A stretch of DNA of 37,070 nt from Pseudomonas fluorescens (GTDB lineage Bacteria > Pseudomonadota > Gammaproteobacteria > Pseudomonadales > Pseudomonadaceae). The stretch covers positions 1 to 37,070 of the forward strand of contig NZ_MSDF01000032.1 in the NCBI RefSeq assembly GCF_002022275.1. Reading direction: 5' to 3'. Shown here one piece after another: positions 7,765 to 16,386 of the stretch. How positions within the stretch are numbered: position 1 is the stretch's first letter; every line of letters begins with the position of its first letter. The notes beneath the pieces are model-generated. The model searched no databases, was not told the DNA's origin, and saw nothing but the letters and a program-made list of their open reading frames with translations. Position numbers and translations under genes: made by a program.

Positions 7765-8865
7765 ATGCCCACTCGCCGCACCTTCATCAAACAAGCCAGC
7801 GTGGTCTGCGCCATGACCCTGATCAACACCCACGTACGCGCTGCCGTTGGCGGGCGTTTCTACATGCCCGACGAAGGCGAAAAACACCGCCAGGCCTTCA
7901 TCGCCTTTGGCGCCCAGGACGCGATCTGGGAGGACTTGACCGCCGACGTGCAGGCCGCCCTCGGCCGTATTGCCAGGGCCATCGCCGAGCACGAACCGGT
8001 CACCGTGTTCTGCCGTGAAGACGAGCGTGCCCTAGCAGAAAAACACTGCGGCACGCGCAATATCACCTTTGTCGAAACCGATCTGGACGACATCTGGATC
8101 CGCGACACCGGCGCCAATTTCGTCATCGACGGCACCGGCGGCATCGGCGCGGTGGACTTCAACTTCAACGGCTGGGGCAACAAACAGCAGCACGACGATG
8201 ACGCACTGCTGGCCGCCCTGATCGCCGAAGAAACCGGCGCCAAACACATCCGCAGCGAGCTGGTGGGTGAGGGCGGTGGCATCGAAGTGGACGGCCTGGG
8301 CACCGGCATCATGGCCGAAAGCAGCTGGATCAACCGTAATCGCAACCCCGACTGGAGCAAGGCCGATGTCGAGGCCGAGCTGAAAGAGCGCCTGGGCCTG
8401 CGCAAAATCATCTGGCTGCCGGGTATCAAGGGCAAGGACATTACCGACGCGCATGTCGACTTCTACGCGCGCTTCGTCTCGCCGGGCGTGGTGCTGGCCA
8501 ACCTCGACACCGACCCCGAGTCCTACGACCACAAGGTCACCCTGGCTCACCTGGAAATACTCAAGAACGCCACCGACGCCGACGGCCGCCAGCTGCAAGT
8601 GCACACCGTGTCGCCACCGCTGAACCCGCGTAAAAGCAGGTTCAGCAAAGGCAACAAGGACTTTGCGGCAGGCTATATCAATTATTTCGTGATCAATGGC
8701 GCGGTGATTGCGCCGGAATTTGGCGACGCGGTGGCGGACCGCAAGGCGCTGGACCTGCTGACGCGGCTATACCCGAACCGCACCGTGGTGCAGCTGAATA
8801 TCGACGCCATTGCGGCGGGCGGCGGTGGAATTCACTGCGTGACCAACCACCAGCCGATGGCTTAG
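7765..8865 (+). CDS. Second agmatine deiminase, Tat-exported
   Basis: This 366-residue agmatine deiminase family protein begins MPTRRTFIKQASVVCAM, a twin-arginine signal followed by a hydrophobic segment and a cleavage-like VRA-A, so the folded enzyme is probably exported. The catalytic features match the family: WIRDTGANFV, GEGGGIEVDG, NRNRNPDW, DAHVDF and Cys358 in GGGGIHC. I start at 7765; an upstream in-frame start would read through the REP hairpin. It lies 182 bases after the binding-protein gene, separated by that REP. Deimination of agmatine outside the cytoplasm would deliver N-carbamoylputrescine to the binding protein and AguB (inference). Confidence 0.88.
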   Translation: MPTRRTFIKQASVVCAMTLINTHVRAAVGGRFYMPDEGEKHRQAFIAFGAQDAIWEDLTADVQAALGRIARAIAEHEPVTVFCREDERALAEKHCGTRNITFVETDLDDIWIRDTGANFVIDGTGGIGAVDFNFNGWGNKQQHDDDALLAALIAEETGAKHIRSELVGEGGGIEVDGLGTGIMAESSWINRNRNPDWSKADVEAELKERLGLRKIIWLPGIKGKDITDAHVDFYARFVSPGVVLANLDTDPESYDHKVTLAHLEILKNATDADGRQLQVHTVSPPLNPRKSRFSKGNKDFAAGYINYFVINGAVIAPEFGDAVADRKALDLLTRLYPNRTVVQLNIDAIAAGGGGIHCVTNHQPMA

Positions 8866-9338
8866 TCGTCCTTGGCGAGCAAGGCCTGGGCAAACTCGTC
8901 GGAGGCAATAAAGTCCAGGGTCTGGCGCAATTGTGCGGCGGCTTCGCGGCCAAACGCCTGATCGAAACGCTCGGACATCTTCAGCGAAATCCGTCGGGCC
9001 TTGGCATGGAGGCTCACGCCGGCGTCGGTCAGCAGCACGCGGCGGGTGCGGCGGTCGAGTTCGTCCACACGCAGTTCCACCAGCCCGTCGCGCACCAGCG
9101 GCTTGAGCGTGTGGCCCAGGGCCGACAAATCCATGACCAGGGTCTGCGCCAGCTCCCCCATTTTTGGCATGCCGGCCTTGGAGATATGGTTGAGCACGGC
9201 GAACTGGGTGGCTTTCAAGCCGCACGACGCGTAGGCCTCGTCATAGATCTGGCCCAGGCGACGGGACGTGCGGCGCACGGCACCATTCACGCAGACGCTG
9301 GGACTCTCGGTGCAGGACGGTACGGATTTCAAGGGCAA
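8862..9338 (-). CDS. MarR-family regulator of the efflux operon
   Basis: This winged-helix regulator is 158 residues long from the TTG start at 9338. It contains the MarR DNA-binding domain (LKATQFAVLNHI, LAQTLVMDLSALGHTLKPLVRDGLVEL) and the wing with DRRTRRVLLTDAG. The frame is open to 9443 and includes an ATG at 9422, but those extra residues form a hydrophobic stretch foreign to MarR proteins. A TTG at 9338 or 9332 behind AGAGAG gives the usual length. It is divergent from the RND operon and most likely represses it in response to a small lipophilic ligand. Its 3' end overlaps the convergent deiminase gene by 4 bases. Confidence 0.88.
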   Translation of the reverse strand: MPLKSVPSCTESPSVCVNGAVRRTSRRLGQIYDEAYASCGLKATQFAVLNHISKAGMPKMGELAQTLVMDLSALGHTLKPLVRDGLVELRVDELDRRTRRVLLTDAGVSLHAKARRISLKMSERFDQAFGREAAAQLRQTLDFIASDEFAQALLAKDD

Positions 9339-9468
9339 ATACTCTCTGATACAAAACACGACAGGGGCGATTATGCCTGCCAGCCCTGTCAGGACAAGGC
9401 CTTTGAGGCCGCAGATGAACATCGGCACATGTTGAATCAGCAAATGTGAATATTGAGACAGTTTGAAA

Positions 9469-9496
9469 CAAATTAGTTGCGTACGCCACTAAATTG
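9469..9496. promoter_or_regulatory. Candidate MarR operator, 28-base palindrome
   Basis: Ten-base arms CAAATTAGTT and CACTAAATTG flank the perfect palindrome GCGTACGC. Across 28 positions only two pairs mismatch. It lies in the divergent MarR/RND promoter region right after a TTGAAA that could be a -35 hexamer. Its size and symmetry fit a MarR dimer site. Confidence 0.6.
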
Positions 9497-9627
9497 GATA
9501 TCGTGGCACTTGCCTCTTTGTGACCCGTATGTCGTTACAAACTCCCCAGGAAGCGCATGGGGTGAGGCGGGAAAACGGCACGGCTCTGCCTGCTTGAACG
9601 TCCAACCCCCTGTCCGGATCACCTCCT

Positions 9628-12600
9628 ATGCTGAGCCTTGTGCGCATCGCATTGCTGCGCCCCTATACCTTTCTGGTCTTGGCCATCTTCATCCTGATCA
9701 TCGGCCCGCTGGCGGCATGGCGTACGCCGACCGACATCTTTCCCGAAATCCGCATCCCGGTGATCGCGGTGATCTGGCAGTACACCGGCTTGCCGCCCGA
9801 CCAGATGGCGGGGCGCATCACCTCGCCGTTCGAACGGGTGCTGACCACCACCGTGAACGACATCCGCCACATTGACGCGCAGTCGATGAACGGCTACGGG
9901 ATTGTGAAGATCTTCTTCCAGCCCGGCGTCAACATCAGTACGGCCAACGCCCAGGTGACCTCGGTGTCCCAGGCGATCCTGCGGCAATTGCCGGCCGGCA
10001 CCGTGCCGCCGCTGGTCCTCAACTACAGCGCCTCCACCGTGCCGATCGTGCAGCTTGCTCTGTCAGGACCGGGCCTGAGCGAGCAGCAGCTCGGCGATAT
10101 CGGTATTAACACCGTGCGCCTGATGCTCACCACCGTGCCCGGCGCAGCGCTGCCGTACCCGTTTGGCGGCAAGAGTCGCCAGGTACAGATCGACCTGGAC
10201 TCGGCGCGCATGCAGGCCCGTGGCCTGTCGGCGCAGGACGTCGCGACCGCCCTGGCGACCCAGAACCTGATCACCCCGGTGGGCACGCAGAAGATCGGCA
10301 GCTACGAATTCAACCTGCAGCTGAACAACTCGCCGTCGGATTTCCATGACCTGGAAAACCTGCCGATCAAGACCGCCGACGGCACCACCGTACTGATCCG
10401 CGATGTGGCCAGCGTGCGCGATGGCAACCCGCCGCAATCGAATATCGTGCACGTGAACGGCAACCGCTCGGTACTGCTGACGGTGCTCAAGACCGGCTCG
10501 GCGTCCACACTCGGGGTGATCGCCGGGGTCAAGGACAAGCTGGCGGACAACAAGGCCGCGATACCGCCCAACCTGAATATCGACCTGATCGGCGACCAGT
10601 CGCTGTTCGTGCGCTCGGCCATCAGCGGCGTGGCCCGTGAAGGCTTGATCGCGGCGGCGCTGACCAGCCTGATGATCCTGCTGTTCCTCGGCAGCTGGCG
10701 TTCGACGGTGATCATCGCCACCTCGATTCCGCTGGCGATTCTCGCCTCGATTGCCACGCTGTCGGCCCTCGGCGAAACCCTTAACATCATGACCCTCGGC
10801 GGCCTGGCCCTGGCCGTGGGGATCCTGGTGGACGACGCCACGGTGACCATCGAAAACATCAACTGGCACCTGGAGCAGGGCAAGCCGGTGCAGACGGCGA
10901 TCCTCGACGGCGCCGCGCAAATCGTCACGCCGGCTTTTGTGTCGCTGCTGTGTATCTGCATCGTGTTTGTGCCGATGTTCTTCCTCGATGGCGTGGCGCG
11001 CTTTCTGTTTGTGCCGATGGCCGAGGCGGTGATCTTCGCAATGATCGCCTCGTTCCTGCTGTCGCGGACCCTGGTGCCGACCCTCGCCAATTATCTGCTC
11101 AAGCCCCATGTGCATGGCGAAGACGGGCCAGCGCCGACGCGCAACCCGCTGGTGAACTTCCAGCGCGGTTTCGAGCGGCGGTTTGAAGCCTTCCGCGAGC
11201 GTTATCACGCGGTGTTGGGCAGCGCCTTGCACCACCGCCGCACGGTGGTGATCGGGTTGTTGGCGTTTGTTGCAGTGTCGTTTGCGCTGGTGCCGTTCCT
11301 CGGCCGCAATTTTTTCCCCGAGGTCGATTCCGGGCTGATCCTGCTGCACGTGCGCGCCCCGGTGGGCACACGGGTGGAAAGTAACGCGCACCTGATCGCC
11401 GACATTGAAAACGCGATCCGCCGCAAGATCCCGGCCAGCGAGCTCAAAGCGTTGGTCGACAACATCGGGCTGTCCATCAGCGGGATCAACGTGGTGTACA
11501 ACAACACCGGCACCGTGGGTTCCCAGGACAGCGACATCCAGATCAGCCTGAATGAAGGCCATCGCCCGACCGCCGAGTACATGCGCGAATTGCGCGAGAC
11601 CCTGCCACGGGAATTCCCGAGCGCGGTGTTCTCGTTCCCGGCCTCGGACATTGTCGGGCAGATCCTCAACTTCGGCTCGTCAGCACCGATTGACCTGCAA
11701 ATCACCGGCAACAACCTGGCAGGCAACTTCACCTATGCCAACGCGTTGCTGCGTGATATTCGCCGGGTGCCGGGGGTGGTGGATGCGCGCATCCAGCAGT
11801 CGCGGCAGTTGCCGACATTCAACATCGACGTGGACCGCACCCGCGCGCAATTGGTCGGTTTGACCGAACGTGACGTGACCAACAGCCTGGTGGTCAACCT
11901 CGCCGGTTCCAGCCAGGTGGCGCCGACGTTCTGGCTCAACCCGGCCAACGGCATTTCCTACCCGATCGTGATGCAAACCCCGCAATACAGCCTCGAAAGC
12001 CTGGCGGCGTTGCACAACCTGCCGCTCAGTGGCGGCAGTGGCGCTGCGGCCGACCAGACCCTCGGCGGCCTGGCGACTATTCAGCGCAGCCACAGCAACT
12101 CGGTGATCACCCAGTCGGATATCCAGCCGGTGGTTGAAGTACTGACGGCGATTCAGGACCGTGATCTGGGCGGCGTCGCCGCCGATATCCAGAAAATCAT
12201 CGCGGCGCACGCCGGTGAAGTGCCGACCGGCTCCAAGGTGATCCTGCAGGGCCAGGTGCAGACCATGAACGCGGCCTTCAGCGGCTTGCTGTTCGGCCTG
12301 CTCGGCGCGGTGGTGCTGATTTACCTGCTGATCGTGGTCAACTTCCAGTCCTGGGCTGACCCGTTTGTGATCATCACCGCGTTGCCGGCGGCGCTGGCCG
12401 GCATTGTGTGGATGCTGTTTATCACCCACACGCCGTTGTCGGTGCCGGCGCTGACGGGGGCGATCATGTGCATGGGCGTGGCCACCGCCAACGCCATCCT
12501 GGTGGTGAGCTTCTGCCGCGAGCGCCTGGCGGAGCACGGTGATGCGGTGCAAGCCGCACTGGAAGCCGGCTTCACCCGGTTGCGGCCGGTGTTGATGACT

Positions 12601-12807
12601 GCCATCTCGATGATCATCGGCATGGCGCCCATGGCCCTGGGCCTGGGGGAGGGCGGTGAGCAGAACGCGCCGCTCGGCCGTGCGGTGATCGGCGGCCTGA
12701 TGTTCGCCACCATCGCCAGCCTGATTCTGGTTCCGCTGATTTTCAGTCTTGTGCACGGGCGTCGCCAACACGCGCCGCTTGCGACCACCGTTACCGTAGG
12801 GGTTTGA
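9628..12807 (+). CDS. RND efflux pump inner-membrane transporter
   Basis: This 1059-residue HAE-type RND transporter is a proton-driven drug or solvent exporter in the inner membrane. It shows the N-terminal TM1 (about 10-30), a large periplasmic domain starting PTDIFPEI, TM2-6 with the proton-relay Asp402-Asp403 in GILVDDATVTIENI, a second periplasmic domain after about 550, and the final TM bundle with the FxxRLRPVLMTA motif typical of RND pumps. It is the first gene of a pump-adaptor-channel-GST operon. In most RND operons the adaptor comes first, so the order is unusual. The next gene starts 1 base after its stop. Confidence 0.95.
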   Translation: MLSLVRIALLRPYTFLVLAIFILIIGPLAAWRTPTDIFPEIRIPVIAVIWQYTGLPPDQMAGRITSPFERVLTTTVNDIRHIDAQSMNGYGIVKIFFQPGVNISTANAQVTSVSQAILRQLPAGTVPPLVLNYSASTVPIVQLALSGPGLSEQQLGDIGINTVRLMLTTVPGAALPYPFGGKSRQVQIDLDSARMQARGLSAQDVATALATQNLITPVGTQKIGSYEFNLQLNNSPSDFHDLENLPIKTADGTTVLIRDVASVRDGNPPQSNIVHVNGNRSVLLTVLKTGSASTLGVIAGVKDKLADNKAAIPPNLNIDLIGDQSLFVRSAISGVAREGLIAAALTSLMILLFLGSWRSTVIIATSIPLAILASIATLSALGETLNIMTLGGLALAVGILVDDATVTIENINWHLEQGKPVQTAILDGAAQIVTPAFVSLLCICIVFVPMFFLDGVARFLFVPMAEAVIFAMIASFLLSRTLVPTLANYLLKPHVHGEDGPAPTRNPLVNFQRGFERRFEAFRERYHAVLGSALHHRRTVVIGLLAFVAVSFALVPFLGRNFFPEVDSGLILLHVRAPVGTRVESNAHLIADIENAIRRKIPASELKALVDNIGLSISGINVVYNNTGTVGSQDSDIQISLNEGHRPTAEYMRELRETLPREFPSAVFSFPASDIVGQILNFGSSAPIDLQITGNNLAGNFTYANALLRDIRRVPGVVDARIQQSRQLPTFNIDVDRTRAQLVGLTERDVTNSLVVNLAGSSQVAPTFWLNPANGISYPIVMQTPQYSLESLAALHNLPLSGGSGAAADQTLGGLATIQRSHSNSVITQSDIQPVVEVLTAIQDRDLGGVAADIQKIIAAHAGEVPTGSKVILQGQVQTMNAAFSGLLFGLLGAVVLIYLLIVVNFQSWADPFVIITALPAALAGIVWMLFITHTPLSVPALTGAIMCMGVATANAILVVSFCRERLAEHGDAVQAALEAGFTRLRPVLMTAISMIIGMAPMALGLGEGGEQNAPLGRAVIGGLMFATIASLILVPLIFSLVHGRRQHAPLATTVTVGV

Positions 12808-12808
12808 C

Positions 12809-13978
12809 ATGTCCGTTTCCCATTCTCAACCGAAGTCTTCCCGTGGCCTGCTCTGGCTCATCGTCGGTGGGGTCGTCGTGGTAGTCATCGTTGGTGTCGG
12901 CATTGGCGTGCGCGCCAGCGAGTCCCGCGACCTCAAGACCTGGACCGACGCCCAGGCCCTGCCCAGCGTCAACCTGATCAAACCGGTGGTGCAAGCCCAG
13001 GGGCCGGTGCTCAACCTGCCGGGGCGGATGGAAGCCTATTCCCGCGCGTCGATTTTTGCGCGGGTCAACGGCTACCTCAAATCCTGGAATGTCGACATCG
13101 GCACCCGCGTCAAGGCCGGGCAAGTACTGGCCGAAATCGACACCCCGGAACTCGACCAGCAACTGCTGCAAGCCCGCGCCACCCTGGCGTCGGCCCAGGC
13201 CAATGCCACGCTGGCGCAAACCACCGCCAAACGCTGGCAGGCCATGCTGGTGAACGACTCGGTGTCGCGTCAGGACGTGGACGAGCGCACCGGCGACCTG
13301 ACCGCCAAGCAAGCGCAAGTGACGGCCGCCAAGGCGAATGTCGACCAGTTGGTCGCCACCAAAGGCTTCCAGCACTTGGTGGCGCCGTTTGCCGGTGTGG
13401 TCACGGCGCGCAGCACCGACGTGGGCGCGTTGATCAGCGCTGGCGGCACCGCCGGTAAAGAGTTGTTCGCCGTGGCTGATGTCAGCCGTCTGCGTGTGTA
13501 TGTGCAGGTGCCGCAAACCTTCTCGCCGCAGATTCGCGAAGGCGCCACCGCGCGTTTGAGCGTGCCGGAATATCGCGGTGAAACCTTCACCGGCAAAGTC
13601 ATCGCCACCGCCGACGCGGTCAACGCCGCTTCCGGCAGCACCCTCGTGCAATTGCTCGTGGACAACCCCGGCGGCCGCCTGCTGCCGGGTGGGTACACCA
13701 GCGTGCAGTTCGACCTGCCGGTGCAGGCCGATGTGCTGCGTATACCGTCCAGCGCGCTGGTGTTCGATGACAAGGGCATGCGCGTCGCCACCCTTGATGC
13801 CCAGAACCACGTGCACTTCAAGACCATCAGCATCGCCCGCGACTTTGGCGACAGCGTAGAAATTGCCAGCGGCCTGCAAGCCGCCGACCGCGTGATCGAC
13901 ACCCCACCGGATGGCCTGGCCGATGATGATTCGGTGCAACTGGCCGTCGCCGCCACCGAGGTCAAACCCCATGGCTAA
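12809..13978 (+). CDS. RND efflux periplasmic adaptor (membrane fusion protein)
   Basis: This 389-residue HlyD/AcrA-type adaptor links the pump to the outer-membrane channel. It has an N-terminal membrane anchor (about 14-37, rich in V/I/G), a split lipoyl domain, a helical hairpin (about 105-175, LLQARATLASAQANATL), a beta-barrel domain and a membrane-proximal domain (PSSALVFDDKGMRVA). It lacks a lipobox and so is probably held by the uncleaved TM segment. It starts 1 base after the pump gene and overlaps the next gene by 8 bases. Confidence 0.95.
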   Translation: MSVSHSQPKSSRGLLWLIVGGVVVVVIVGVGIGVRASESRDLKTWTDAQALPSVNLIKPVVQAQGPVLNLPGRMEAYSRASIFARVNGYLKSWNVDIGTRVKAGQVLAEIDTPELDQQLLQARATLASAQANATLAQTTAKRWQAMLVNDSVSRQDVDERTGDLTAKQAQVTAAKANVDQLVATKGFQHLVAPFAGVVTARSTDVGALISAGGTAGKELFAVADVSRLRVYVQVPQTFSPQIREGATARLSVPEYRGETFTGKVIATADAVNAASGSTLVQLLVDNPGGRLLPGGYTSVQFDLPVQADVLRIPSSALVFDDKGMRVATLDAQNHVHFKTISIARDFGDSVEIASGLQAADRVIDTPPDGLADDDSVQLAVAATEVKPHG

Positions 13979-15416
13979 GCGCACCGTACTGGGGCTGCTC
14001 GCCACCTTGAGCCTGGGCGCCTGCTCCCTGGCGCCGCCGCTCAAGGTGCCGCCAACACCGACGGCGGCGCAGTTTCATACCCAAGGGCCGTGGACGGTCG
14101 GCGCGCCGAATGATCAGGCTAACCGTGATGGCTGGTGGCGCATCTACAACGACCCGCAACTGGACGCGATGCAGCAAGAACTGCTGAAAAACAACGCCGA
14201 CCTGAGCGCGGCGCTGGCGCACTACCAACAGTCCCAGGGTTTCGAGGCCCAAGCGCGCTCCGGGCTGTTTCCGACGATCTCGGCCCTCGGCAATGGCCAG
14301 CGTATTCGTCAGTCAGACACCAAGCCTTTGCGCTCGGCCACTTCACCGGACACCTACAACTCGGCCACTCTGGGTTTGGAAGTGGACTATGAAGTCGACC
14401 TCTGGGGCCGCGTGCGCGACACCGTCGCCGCCGGCACCAGCGATTCCGAGGCGGCCAAAGCCGACCTCGCGTCGGTGCGCTTGAGCCTGCAAGCGCAGCT
14501 GGCTGACAGCTACATCCGCCTGCGTGGCATCGACTGGCAAAACCAGTTGTTGGAACAAACCCGTGACGCCTACGCCAAGGCCCTGAACCTGACCGAAGGC
14601 CTGCACGGCGGCGGGATTGTGTCGGGCCTGGACGTGGCGCGGGCGCGCACGCAATTGTCGACGGTCAAGTCGCAGTTGACCCAGAGCCAGGTACAGCGCG
14701 CTGTGCTGGAGCATTCCATCGCCGCGATGCTGGGTGAGTCGGCCTCGACCTACACCGTCGCCGTCAACGTCGCGCCGATCGCCTTGCCGAATGTGCCGAC
14801 CGGCGTGCCGTCCAGCCTGCTGCAACGTCGTCCGGACATTGCCGCTGCCGAGCGTCGCATCGCGTCGGCCAATGCGCGTATCGGCGTGGCCAAGGCCGCG
14901 TGGTTTCCGCAGATCACCTTGAGCGCCCAGGGCGGTTATCAAAGTGATGAGTTCGCACGCTTGCTCAGCGCACCTAACCTGTTCTGGGCCATTGGCCCGT
15001 CGCTGGTAGGCACGCTATTCGATGGCGGCGCACGCCAGGCTCAGGTGGATATCGCCAAGGCGGCCACCGACGAAGCGGCGGCCAAATACCGCGGTGTGGT
15101 GTTGGGCGCTTTTGAACAGGTGGAAGACAACCTGTCGCAGATCGCGGGCCTGGGCAGCGCGCTGGATGATCAGCGTAACGCGGCGGCTGCGGCGCAATAC
15201 GCCGAAGACCTTTCAACCTCACGCTATCGCCAGGGCGCCGTGGCGTATCTGGACGTGGTGACCGCCCAAGTGGCGGCGCTGGAAGCCAAGCGCACGGTAT
15301 TGCAGCTGCAAACCCAGCAATTGAGCGCTAATGTGGGCCTGATCAAGGCGCTGGGCGGCGGATGGAACGTGGCTCAACTGGCTGCGTCGAACACTACTGA
15401 AACAGAGGAGCACTAA
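13971..15416 (+). CDS. RND outer-membrane channel lipoprotein (OprM/NodT family)
   Basis: This 481-residue outer membrane factor starts MAKRTVLGLLATLSLGACS, a lipoprotein signal with lipobox LGAC and lipidated Cys18. Two repeats with long helical hairpins follow (about 60-260 and 270-470), including LLQRRPDIAAAERRI, a motif seen in OprM/NodT proteins. The start at 13971 overlaps the adaptor stop; an earlier in-frame start would add an unrelated N-terminus. With the pump and adaptor it completes a self-contained tripartite exporter. Confidence 0.95.
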   Translation: MAKRTVLGLLATLSLGACSLAPPLKVPPTPTAAQFHTQGPWTVGAPNDQANRDGWWRIYNDPQLDAMQQELLKNNADLSAALAHYQQSQGFEAQARSGLFPTISALGNGQRIRQSDTKPLRSATSPDTYNSATLGLEVDYEVDLWGRVRDTVAAGTSDSEAAKADLASVRLSLQAQLADSYIRLRGIDWQNQLLEQTRDAYAKALNLTEGLHGGGIVSGLDVARARTQLSTVKSQLTQSQVQRAVLEHSIAAMLGESASTYTVAVNVAPIALPNVPTGVPSSLLQRRPDIAAAERRIASANARIGVAKAAWFPQITLSAQGGYQSDEFARLLSAPNLFWAIGPSLVGTLFDGGARQAQVDIAKAATDEAAAKYRGVVLGAFEQVEDNLSQIAGLGSALDDQRNAAAAAQYAEDLSTSRYRQGAVAYLDVVTAQVAALEAKRTVLQLQTQQLSANVGLIKALGGGWNVAQLAASNTTETEEH

Positions 15417-15419
15417 ACC

Positions 15420-16253
15420 ATGACGGACTACGTACCCCCGAAGGTGTGGACCTGGGACACCGAAAGCGGCGGCACCTTCGCCAGCATCAACCGGCCCGTT
15501 GCCGGTGCGACTCATGACAAGGAGCTGCCGGTCGGCAAGCATCCCTTGCAGCTGTATTCACTGGCGACGCCGAATGGTCAGAAGGTCACCATCCTGCTCG
15601 AAGAGCTGTTGGCCCTGGGGCACAGCGGTGCGGAATATGACGCCTGGCTGATCAAGATCGGCGACGGTGACCAGTTTGGCAGCGGGTTTGTGTCGGTCAA
15701 TCCGAACTCCAAGATTCCTGCGCTGCTGGACCGCAGCGGTGACACGCCGATTCGGGTGTTCGAGTCGGGCGCGATTTTGCAGTACCTGGCCGAGAAGTTT
15801 GGCGCGTTCTTTCCCACCGAGCCTGCCGCCCGTGCGGAATGTTTGTCGTGGTTATTCTGGCAGATGGGCAGCGCGCCTTATCTGGGCGGTGGTTTCGGGC
15901 ACTTTTACGCATATGCGCCGAGCAAGATGGAATACGCGATCAACCGGTTTGCCATGGAAACCAAACGTCAGCTGGATGTGCTGGAGCAGCGCCTGGCCGT
16001 GAGTAAATACATTGCCGGTGACGAATACACCATCGCCGACATTGCGATTTGGCCGTGGTATGGCGGGCTGGTGAAAGGCCGCTTGTACGGGGCGGCGGAG
16101 TTTCTTTCGGTGCACGAGTACACCCATGTGCTGCGCTGGGCCGATGCGATCGAGGCACGGCCTGCGGTGCAGCGCGGGCGCCGGGTGAACCGGGTTTCCG
16201 GCGAGCCTGCGGAGCAACTGCCTGAGCGCCATGATGCGCGGGATCTGGATTGA
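15420..16253 (+). CDS. yghU: YghU-type glutathione transferase / disulfide oxidoreductase
   Basis: This 277-residue nu-class GST resembles E. coli YghU: a long N-terminal arm (TDYVPPKVWTWD...GGTFASINRPVAG), a thioredoxin-like domain with LYSLATPNGQKV, and a helical domain with YTIADIAIWPWY. These enzymes bind glutathione disulfide and have disulfide-reductase and weak peroxidase activity. It starts 3 bases after the channel gene, with a GAGGAG site inside that gene's end, so it is part of the efflux operon. This suggests it handles glutathione conjugates or oxidative stress caused by the exported compound (inference). Confidence 0.93.
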   Translation: MTDYVPPKVWTWDTESGGTFASINRPVAGATHDKELPVGKHPLQLYSLATPNGQKVTILLEELLALGHSGAEYDAWLIKIGDGDQFGSGFVSVNPNSKIPALLDRSGDTPIRVFESGAILQYLAEKFGAFFPTEPAARAECLSWLFWQMGSAPYLGGGFGHFYAYAPSKMEYAINRFAMETKRQLDVLEQRLAVSKYIAGDEYTIADIAIWPWYGGLVKGRLYGAAEFLSVHEYTHVLRWADAIEARPAVQRGRRVNRVSGEPAEQLPERHDARDLD

Positions 16254-16288
16254 GGGCCGGCCTGTTATCCCGGTAACGGATACGTAAG

Positions 16289-16327
16289 CGGCGAATTGCT
16301 CAAACAGCACATACATCCAATTCGCCG
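16289..16327. promoter_or_regulatory. 10-base inverted repeat between operons
   Basis: CGGCGAATTG (16289-16298) and CAATTCGCCG (16318-16327) are perfect inverted repeats spaced 19 bases. There is no T-run on either side, so it is not a standard intrinsic terminator. It lies 60 bases before the ABM gene and could be an operator or RNA structure. Confidence 0.4.
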
Positions 16328-16386
16328 ACGCGCCATTCCCTCAGACTCCCCCCATCGCTCAACGCTTTTGGGGGGAATCAAACGCC

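Noticed and set aside
9339..9443. N-terminal extension of the MarR protein to 9443
   Set aside because: It starts with TTG, adds a hydrophobic stretch not seen in MarR proteins and would run into the divergent promoter region.
10063..11562. Antisense open frame of 499 codons over the RND pump
   Set aside because: His/Arg/Gln-rich translation without motifs, opposite a strongly supported pump gene.
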